From contig PBVH01000035.1 in NCBI GenBank assembly GCA_002728175.1, forward strand, positions 1-6,559: DNA of 6,559 nucleotides. The letters are read 5' to 3'. Of this stretch, positions 1 to 4,426 are shown in pieces. Source of the DNA: Flavobacteriales bacterium. Its GTDB lineage: Bacteria > Bacteroidota > Bacteroidia > Flavobacteriales > BACL11. Numbering within the stretch: the stretch's first letter is position 1; the number at the start of each line of letters is the position of its first letter. Under the pieces are notes generated by a model. The model saw nothing but the letters and a program-made list of their open reading frames with translations, ran no database searches and was not told the origin of the DNA. The position numbers were made by a program, and so were the translations under genes.

Positions 1-90
1 TCTTCTTTGCCGTTGTCTTCTTTGCCGTTGTCTTCTTTGCCGTTGTCTTCTTTGCCGTTGTCTTCTTTGCCGTTGTCTTCTTTGCCACAG
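1..90 (-). repeat. 15-bp in-frame tandem repeat encoding AKKTT
   Basis: Five perfect copies of tcttctttgccgttg (plus-strand reading) occupy 1-75. A sixth at 76-90 keeps the first eleven bases and ends in cacag. On the coding strand the unit is GCA AAG AAG ACA ACG, giving Ala-Lys-Lys-Thr-Thr. It is a multiple of three, so gain or loss of units keeps the rplU frame. The copies are identical even at synonymous positions. They are 47% G+C (7 of 15), well above their surroundings, and use AAG where nearby genes mostly use AAA. The array runs off the left edge, so the copy number is a minimum. Confidence 0.97.
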
Positions 91-469
91 GTTTCACGTC
101 AGCAACATCATTAGTAACTTGTTTTTTTGCTGAAGTCTTATTAGATGTAGGTGATTTTACTTCTCCAATTTTTTGTATTTCAACTTTAGTTAAGCTATGC
201 CTAAATCCATTTTTAACCCTATATCCCTTTCTTCTTTTTTTCTTAAAAACTAAAACCTTATCCGACTTTAAATGTTCAACAATTTTAGCTGTAACACCAA
301 CTCCCTTAAGTGTTGGAACACCAACTTCAATTTTACCATCTTTATCCAATAATAAAACTTTATCAAAAATTATTTTTGCTCCTTCTTTACTATTAATTCT
401 ATTAACAAATAATTCTTGTTTTTCACTTACTTTAAACTGTTGCCCAGCTATTTCTACTATTGCGTACAT
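1..469 (-). CDS. rplU: 50S ribosomal protein L21 with Lys/Ala/Thr-rich tail (3' end cut by window)
   Basis: L21 is a 23S rRNA-binding protein of the large ribosomal subunit. My translation from the ATG at 469-467 begins MYAIVEIAGQQFKVSEKQEL, the canonical L21 start. Around residues 77-104 it has the family signature (VLVFKKKRRKGYRVKNGFRH, then SLTKVEIQKI). The normal L21 core ends near residue 105. After that come a linker rich in Ser, Thr, Lys and Val and at least five AKKTT units in a row. The frame is still open at base 1, so the stop codon and tail length are unknown; 156 complete codons are visible. Bacteroidota L21 proteins often carry basic C-terminal extensions (from memory), so a tail is not abnormal, but its perfect nucleotide repetition is. 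The gene lies 82 bases downstream of gldD on the same strand and has its own strong promoter. rpmA, its usual partner, would lie outside the window. The family assignment is very sure. Confidence 0.95.
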   Translation of the reverse strand, partial: MYAIVEIAGQQFKVSEKQELFVNRINSKEGAKIIFDKVLLLDKDGKIEVGVPTLKGVGVTAKIVEHLKSDKVLVFKKKRRKGYRVKNGFRHSLTKVEIQKIGEVKSPTSNKTSAKKQVTNDVADVKPVAKKTTAKKTTAKKTTAKKTTAKKTTAKK

Positions 470-494
470 TTGAAATATATTTAAAAATGGTTTG

Positions 495-526
495 CAAAAG
501 TATAAAAATAAGAATTATATGACAAA
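495..526 (-). promoter_or_regulatory. Bacteroidota-type promoter of rplU
   Basis: Read on the minus strand, TTTG (526-523) is followed after exactly 20 bases by TACTTTTG (502-495). This matches the Bacteroidota housekeeping sigma consensus TTTG / 19-21 bases / TAnnTTTG. Transcription would start roughly at 488-490, leaving a leader of about 20 bases before the rplU ATG at 469. That is too short for a folded autoregulatory leader. It is the only promoter in the window with both boxes at proper spacing. Confidence 0.72.
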
Positions 527-535
527 AATTATATG
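513..535. repeat. Tandem 9-bp direct repeat across the rplU -33 box
   Basis: The plus strand carries aattatatg at 513-521 and again at 527-535, a period of 14 bases. On the minus strand this reads CATATAATT, TTTGT, CATATAATT, so the TTTG box of the rplU promoter sits between the two copies. It could be a regulator site, or chance similarity in AT-rich DNA. Confidence 0.45.
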
Positions 536-551
536 CTTTTTTAATCTGACA

Positions 552-1103
552 TTATTTTTGCCAGGAAAATGTTTCAATTAAATACCTCATATCTTCTTTT
601 AAAAAAATATTTAATGGTGTAATTGAATCGTTAATTTCACTATTAAAATAAAGTGCTCCTCTAAAAAAGTGATTAGTACTGTCGGTTAAACAAAATTGTA
701 TTGAGGTTGCAGTAACACCATAATAATCATAAAGCACTCCATAAACTTTTAATGAATCATTAACAAAAATCTGTTCAGTAATACCATCAGCAATAATTTG
801 ATGTTTATAAGCTAAATTCCTTGATTCTTCTAAATGTTCAAACAAATTATTTTTTATTTTAAAATAGGAAACATGTAAAATAGCATCTTGTTCAGGAAAA
901 TAAATATTATTAATGTCACAATCAACATCTAAATTAACTGTAGAATAAGTTGGTAACATGAACGAATATTTACAATTTGATTTATAACTTTCATATTTTT
1001 TTTCTGGAAGATTTAATTTAAAATATGCTCGTGGCTTTGGAATATTATTTTCAGAACATGATAAAACAAAAAGTAAAAAAAAGATTATTCTTAAATTACT
1101 CAT
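552..1103 (-). CDS. gldD: Gliding motility lipoprotein GldD
   Basis: 183 aa. The N-terminus is a lipoprotein signal: a short basic start (MSNLR), a hydrophobic stretch at residues 6-14, and a lipobox VLSC with the lipidated Cys at 16. The mature part has the landmarks I associate with GldD: PKPRAYFKLNLPEKKY (22-37), paired cysteines at 44 and 62, LAYKH (97-101), FRGALYF (147-153) and IETFSW (176-181). In Flavobacterium johnsoniae GldD is required for gliding and is tied to the machinery that overlaps type IX secretion; its exact biochemistry is not settled. The ATG at 1103 lies inside the last codons of gldE (shared bases ATGAGTAA), which fixes the start and suggests translational coupling. 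No terminator hairpin is evident between its stop and the rplU promoter. Length and motifs look intact. Confidence 0.93.
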   Translation of the reverse strand: MSNLRIIFFLLFVLSCSENNIPKPRAYFKLNLPEKKYESYKSNCKYSFMLPTYSTVNLDVDCDINNIYFPEQDAILHVSYFKIKNNLFEHLEESRNLAYKHQIIADGITEQIFVNDSLKVYGVLYDYYGVTATSIQFCLTDSTNHFFRGALYFNSEINDSITPLNIFLKEDMRYLIETFSWQK

Positions 1104-2409
1104 CTATTTTAACTTTTATTCTATTAATTTTTTTCTTATCAGATGATTCAATTATAAATGTATATGGGCTAATATAAGATGTCTCTCCTATTTTTAAAAT
1201 TTTCCCTTCCTTCTCTATGATTAATCCTGCAATTGTATCTGATTCACCTTTTATATTATCAAAAAAATCAGATTTACCTTTCACAATTTTTAAAAAATCA
1301 ATTAATGATAACTTTCCTTCAAAAATAAAATTGTTGTTATCTAGCTTTGAATATATATTTTCATCAGTATCAAATTCATCATTGATTTCCCCAACTATCT
1401 CTTCCAAAATATCTTCAAGAGTAACCATTCCTGATGTTCCGCCATATTCATCAACTACTATTGCAATATGATTTTTATTAATTTGGAATTCTTTTAACAG
1501 ATCATTAATCATTTTAGTTTCCGGAACATAATAAGCATCTCTACAAAACTTAGTCCAATCTAAATTTTTTTTATCTAAAAAAGGGATTAAGTCTTTGATG
1601 TAAAGAATTCCTAATACATCATCTAAATTATTAACATAAACAGGTATTCTAGAGAATCCAGATCTAATTACAATTTGAATAACATCTTTGAATTGAGTAC
1701 TTTTCTCAATCGCAACAATGTCCATTCTTGACTTCATAACTTCTTTAACATCAATATTTCCAAATTCAATAATTGATTTCAACATTCTAACCTCTTCGTC
1801 TGAGGTATCTGTTTCTGTTAATTTTAAAACTTTTGAAATTTCATCAGCTGAAACTTTTTCGTGGTTTTTTCCTGAAATTTTGTTAATGATTTTAGTTGTT
1901 GATACTAATAAACCTGCTAGAGGATAAATTAATTTTTGAACTAAAACAAATGGTTTAGAAATCATTTTAGCAAAATTCTTTGAATTTGCTCTTGCATATA
2001 TTTTTGGAATAACTTCTCCAAATAAAACAAGAAAAAAAGTAATAACTGTAACTTGTATTAAAAATTGTAAGATTAAATTTTCTGGTAAATAAATCAATGT
2101 AGTTGCAAAATATGTTGATAGAATAATAATACCAACATTTATAAAATTATTTAAAATTAGGATTGTTGCTAATAACAGATTTGGTCTTTCAATTAATTTA
2201 ATTAGATCATTGTTTGAATCATCATTTTTAAGATGTTGGATATCACTAGATTTTAATGAAAAAAAAGCAACTTCACTACCTGAAACAAATGCTGAAAATA
2301 CAATTAAAACAAAAAGTATTATTAATATTAATATATGATGAAAATCGAACGAAAAAATTTCCGACAATATAATTTTATTAAATATAAATAAGGGTAAGGG
2401 GTCTTCCAA
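1096..2409 (-). CDS. gldE: Gliding motility-associated membrane protein GldE (CNNM/CorC-like, CBS domains)
   Basis: 437 aa. Residues about 24-172 form a CNNM/DUF21 membrane domain with hydrophobic segments near 24-45, 78-104, 112-132 and 155-172, and the family motifs SGSEVAFFSL (43-52) and GEVIPK (131-136). A CBS pair follows: the first at about 223-280 (VMKSRMDIVAIE, SRIPVY, GILYIKDL), the second at about 293-345 (VVDEYGGTSGMVTLEDILEE). A CorC/HlyC-type domain closes the protein at about 355-435. Relatives include Mg2+/Co2+ transport-associated CorC proteins; in F. johnsoniae gldE sits with gldD and is linked genetically to gliding, and extra copies are reported from memory to suppress gldB defects. 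The start codon is TTG at 2409-2407. The frame holds no ATG before residue 149, inside the membrane domain, and an in-frame TAA lies at 2418-2416. MEDPLPLF as N-terminus therefore looks right. The gene is 11 bases after ssb and overlaps gldD by 8. Confidence 0.93.
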   Translation of the reverse strand: MEDPLPLFIFNKIILSEIFSFDFHHILILIILFVLIVFSAFVSGSEVAFFSLKSSDIQHLKNDDSNNDLIKLIERPNLLLATILILNNFINVGIIILSTYFATTLIYLPENLILQFLIQVTVITFFLVLFGEVIPKIYARANSKNFAKMISKPFVLVQKLIYPLAGLLVSTTKIINKISGKNHEKVSADEISKVLKLTETDTSDEEVRMLKSIIEFGNIDVKEVMKSRMDIVAIEKSTQFKDVIQIVIRSGFSRIPVYVNNLDDVLGILYIKDLIPFLDKKNLDWTKFCRDAYYVPETKMINDLLKEFQINKNHIAIVVDEYGGTSGMVTLEDILEEIVGEINDEFDTDENIYSKLDNNNFIFEGKLSLIDFLKIVKGKSDFFDNIKGESDTIAGLIIEKEGKILKIGETSYISPYTFIIESSDKKKINRIKVKIDE

Positions 2410-2420
2410 TTTTATTTAAG

Positions 2421-2840
2421 TTAAAACGGCAAGTCGTCATTTTCATCATTGACACTTTTAATTTCAGATACGGTTTTAGTATCATTTTTATCGCTAACAT
2501 CTGAATTAGTTCTATTACCTAACATTGTCATATTATCTGCCAATATTTCGGTATTATACCTAGTATTTCCTTCTTTATCTTCCCACTTGTTAGTTCGAAT
2601 TTTACCTTCGATATATACACTAGATCCTTTTTTTAACCACTTTTCTGCAACTTCTGCTAAACCTCTCCAAAGAACAATATTATGCCATTCTGTTTGTGAC
2701 ACTTTTTCGCCCTGTTTATTTTTGTAGTTTTCAGTTGTTGCAAGTGAAAAATTTGCTACAGCAACACCACTATCAAGGTATCTAACTTCAGGATCTTTTC
2801 CTAAATTACCAACAAGAATTACTTTATTTACTCCAGCCAT
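2421..2840 (-). CDS. ssb: Single-stranded DNA-binding protein SSB
   Basis: 139 aa. SSB coats single-stranded DNA in replication, recombination and repair, and recruits partners through its tail. Residues about 3-107 are the OB fold: [18 protein letters not shown] at the start, TEWHNIVLW (50-58) and [15 protein letters not shown] (72-86), with the ssDNA-stacking aromatics expected at W52, W58 and W86. A hydrophilic linker of about 25 residues follows, and the protein ends in the acidic tip DENDDLPF (132-139), the protein-interaction motif. It is shorter than the E. coli protein (178 aa) because the linker is short, but nothing is missing. It starts at ATG 2840, 37 bases after mutY, and ends 11 bases before the TTG of gldE. 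A promoter-like element directly upstream could allow expression apart from mutY. Confidence 0.97.
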   Translation of the reverse strand: MAGVNKVILVGNLGKDPEVRYLDSGVAVANFSLATTENYKNKQGEKVSQTEWHNIVLWRGLAEVAEKWLKKGSSVYIEGKIRTNKWEDKEGNTRYNTEILADNMTMLGNRTNSDVSDKNDTKTVSEIKSVNDENDDLPF

Positions 2841-2858
2841 TTATTAATTTTATTTAAA

Positions 2859-2866
2859 CAAATATA
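2859..2866 (-). promoter_or_regulatory. Possible ssb promoter -7 element
   Basis: On the minus strand TATATTTG occupies 2866-2859, a full match to the Bacteroidota -7 box TAnnTTTG, in the 37-base mutY-ssb gap. Transcription would begin near 2853, about a dozen bases before the ssb ATG. No TTTG or TTG box is found at the expected distance upstream, and AT-rich DNA gives such matches by chance, so this is a candidate only. Confidence 0.4.
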
Positions 2867-2877
2867 TAAAATCTATA

Positions 2878-3903
2878 TTAAAAATTATGCTTTAAATAAT
2901 TTAAAATTAAGGTAGGAAAAGGATATTTAGAAAGTTTATTGAATCTTACTTTGATGCAACTTTCTAGATGATTGATATTAGATTGGAGATGCCAAAATTT
3001 TGCATATATATGTTGATGTGAAAGCTTATGAATTATTATGTCTGAAAATCTAATTATCGAACATTTATTTTTTAAATATTTTGAAAAATTTTTTGAATTT
3101 GGTACGTACAGACTGTCTTCAGTTTCAATTTTTGGAAACTCATATAATCCTCTCCAAATTCCTTCGTTTCTTTTTTTTACAAAACAGAAGTTATTATTTT
3201 CAATTATTATATAGTTAATATATCTTTTTTTGATTTTTATTTTTTTTTGTTTGATTGGAAGTTTTTTAACCAAATTATAATTAAATGCATAACATAAATT
3301 GTTAAAATGACAAATATCACATTTAGGTAATTTTGGTTTACAAATTAATGCACCAAACTCCATTATAGCTTGATTATGCAAATCAGGAGCATTATTATTT
3401 AATAGTTCTTGAGATAATTGTTGGAACAATTTTTTTCCTCTTACATTATCAAAAGGAACTTTAATTCCAAAATATCGACTTAATAATCTAATTACATTTC
3501 CGTCTAGAACTGCAAATGGTAATTTAAAAGCAAAAGAACTGATGGCCGCAGCTGTATATGCACCAATTCCTTTTAAGTTTAAAATTTCTTGATATGTGTT
3601 TGGGAATTTTCCATTTAAATTATTTACAATAAAGTTAGATGTATAATGTAAATTTCTAGCTCTTGAATAATACCCTAAACCTTCCCATACTTTTAAAACT
3701 TCATTTTCTTTAGCATCTGACAAATCATATATTGTTGGAAATTTTTGAAGAAATTTTAAATAATATTTTAAACCAAATTTTACTTTAGTTTGTTGGAGAA
3801 TTATTTCTGATATCCAAATTTTATATGGATCTCTAGTGGTTCTCCATGGCAAATCACGCTTATTGTGGTCATACCACTTAATTAAACTTTTTGAAAAATT
3901 CAT
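2878..3903 (-). CDS. mutY: A/G-specific adenine DNA glycosylase MutY
   Basis: 341 aa, close to the usual length. MutY removes adenine mispaired with 8-oxoguanine in base excision repair. The sequence shows the catalytic glutamate in ISEIILQQT (E33), the helix-hairpin-helix LKGIGAYTAAA (110-120) with Y116, and the catalytic aspartate in VLDGN (D134). The 4Fe-4S cluster ligands follow the C-x6-C-x2-C-x5-C spacing (C188, C195, C198, C204). A Lys-rich linker (about 213-227) leads to the NUDIX-like 8-oxoG recognition domain (about 228-338), with GIWRGLYEFPK (248-258) and the LSHQH loop at 294-298 in place of the common FSH. It is the first gene of the minus-strand run, divergent from the HU gene, with two promoter-like repeats just before the ATG. 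All catalytic and cluster residues are present, so it should be active. Confidence 0.96.
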   Translation of the reverse strand: MNFSKSLIKWYDHNKRDLPWRTTRDPYKIWISEIILQQTKVKFGLKYYLKFLQKFPTIYDLSDAKENEVLKVWEGLGYYSRARNLHYTSNFIVNNLNGKFPNTYQEILNLKGIGAYTAAAISSFAFKLPFAVLDGNVIRLLSRYFGIKVPFDNVRGKKLFQQLSQELLNNNAPDLHNQAIMEFGALICKPKLPKCDICHFNNLCYAFNYNLVKKLPIKQKKIKIKKRYINYIIIENNNFCFVKKRNEGIWRGLYEFPKIETEDSLYVPNSKNFSKYLKNKCSIIRFSDIIIHKLSHQHIYAKFWHLQSNINHLESCIKVRFNKLSKYPFPTLILNYLKHNF

Positions 3904-3910
3904 TAAATTA

Positions 3911-3936
3911 CAAATCTAAATATAAGATCAAATCTA
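3911..3936 (-). promoter_or_regulatory. Two tandem TAGATTTG elements upstream of mutY
   Basis: On the minus strand TAGATTTG occurs at 3936-3929 and again at 3918-3911, 18 bases apart; with one more base each is a 9-bp direct repeat (plus strand caaatctaa). Both fit the Bacteroidota -7 consensus TAnnTTTG. The distal copy would give a leader of about 20 bases; the proximal copy would start transcription within a few bases of the ATG at 3903. Neither has a convincing TTTG box upstream. They may be alternative promoters or a paired regulator site. Confidence 0.45.
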
Positions 3937-3967
3937 ATAAAATAATGAATAGGTTAATAATTTTAAA

Positions 3968-3975
3968 TATATTTG
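3968..3975 (+). promoter_or_regulatory. Possible promoter -7 element of the HU/RNase operon
   Basis: TATATTTG matches TAnnTTTG exactly and lies 33 bases upstream of the HU ATG at 4009, in the 105-bp divergent region shared with mutY. Transcription would start near 3981, giving a leader of about 27 bases. No clear TTTG/TTG box stands 19-21 bases upstream. The leader has no Shine-Dalgarno sequence, as is usual in Bacteroidota. Confidence 0.5.
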
Positions 3976-4008
3976 CGATCCTAATAAAAAATATTAACAG
4001 TTAAATAT

Positions 4009-4293
4009 ATGACGAAAGCTGAATTAGTTGGTCTTATTGCACAAAAGACTGGTGTTGAAAAATCTACAGTTATGACAATTGTTGAAACTGCAATGGAAGA
4101 AATTAAATTTTCAATAAAAGAAAATGAATCTGTATTTTTAAGAGGATTTGGAACATTTAACGCAAAAAAAAGAGCAGAAAAAACTGGCAGAAACATTAAA
4201 AAAAATACAGCCGTTATCATACCTGCTCATTATACACCATCATTCAAGCCTTCAAAGTCATTTATTAATGAGGTAAAAAATAATGTCAAATAG
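4009..4293 (+). CDS. hup: HU/IHF-family nucleoid DNA-binding protein
   Basis: 94 aa, the standard HU length. HU-type dimers bend and compact DNA. The helical dimerisation region spans residues 1-40 (MTKAELVGLIAQKTGVEKST at the start). It is followed by the turn GFGTF (46-50) and the beta-arm, with KKRAEKTGRNIKKNTAV (53-69) and the DNA-intercalating proline in IPAH (P72). The C-terminal part PSFKPSKSF (77-85) is typical of the Bacteroidota members I know. I cannot tell HU from IHF by sequence alone; the symbol is a family label. It starts a plus-strand unit with the small basic gene 16 bases on and the RNase gene after it, which puts a nucleoid protein together with RNA-related functions. Confidence 0.93.
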   Translation: MTKAELVGLIAQKTGVEKSTVMTIVETAMEEIKFSIKENESVFLRGFGTFNAKKRAEKTGRNIKKNTAVIIPAHYTPSFKPSKSFINEVKNNVK

Positions 4294-4309
4294 ACAAAAA
4301 AAATAAATT

Positions 4310-4399
4310 ATGTCAGGAGCTAAAAAAAAGAAAAGACTAAAAATTGCTACTCACAAAAGAAAAAAGCGATCAAGAAAGAATAGACATAAAAATAAGTAA
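4310..4399 (+). CDS. Very small, highly basic protein (29 aa), possible ribosome-associated peptide
   Basis: The ATG at 4310 opens a 29-codon frame ending in TAA at 4397-4399. The peptide has 11 Lys, 5 Arg and 2 His and no acidic residue; its core is KKRLKIATHKRKKRSRKNRH. It sits 16 bases after the HU stop and 27 bases before the RNase ATG, on the same strand, with the A-rich SD-less leader seen at its neighbours. From memory, Bacteroidota genomes often have a peptide of this kind just upstream of rng, usually annotated hypothetical. The K(I/M)xxHKxKKRxRK pattern resembles the AURKAIP1/COX24 (mS38) motif of small ribosomal proteins. That similarity is my inference and could reflect composition only. 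The context (next to an RNA-processing enzyme) and charge favour rRNA binding. Existence of the gene is likely; function is unproven. Confidence 0.72.
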   Translation: MSGAKKKKRLKIATHKRKKRSRKNRHKNK

Positions 4400-4426
4400 T
4401 ACTTAGTTTATGTAAAAAAATACGCC

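Noticed and set aside
1..90. Possible CRISPR array or IS end at the left edge
   Set aside because: The 15-bp copies are contiguous without spacers and translate in frame with rplU.
470..551. Possible terminator or leader RNA between gldD and rplU
   Set aside because: No GC stem or hairpin with a T-run on the minus strand; the sequence is explained by the rplU promoter and its direct repeat.
1217..1471. Plus-strand open frame of 84 codons opposite gldE
   Set aside because: It lies fully within gldE, whose CBS motifs are clear in the other strand; the product is low-complexity Ser/Ile-rich antisense translation.
1718..1927. Plus-strand open frame of 69 codons opposite gldE
   Set aside because: Antisense shadow of the gldE membrane/CBS junction; no recognisable motif and no promoter.
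2449..2727. Plus-strand open frame of 92 codons opposite ssb
   Set aside because: Mirror of the SSB OB fold; ssb is unmistakable on the minus strand.
3981..4220. Minus-strand open frame of 79 codons with a hydrophobic start, opposite HU
   Set aside because: It covers the HU gene on the other strand; its hydrophobic look comes from reverse-complemented Lys/Glu codons.
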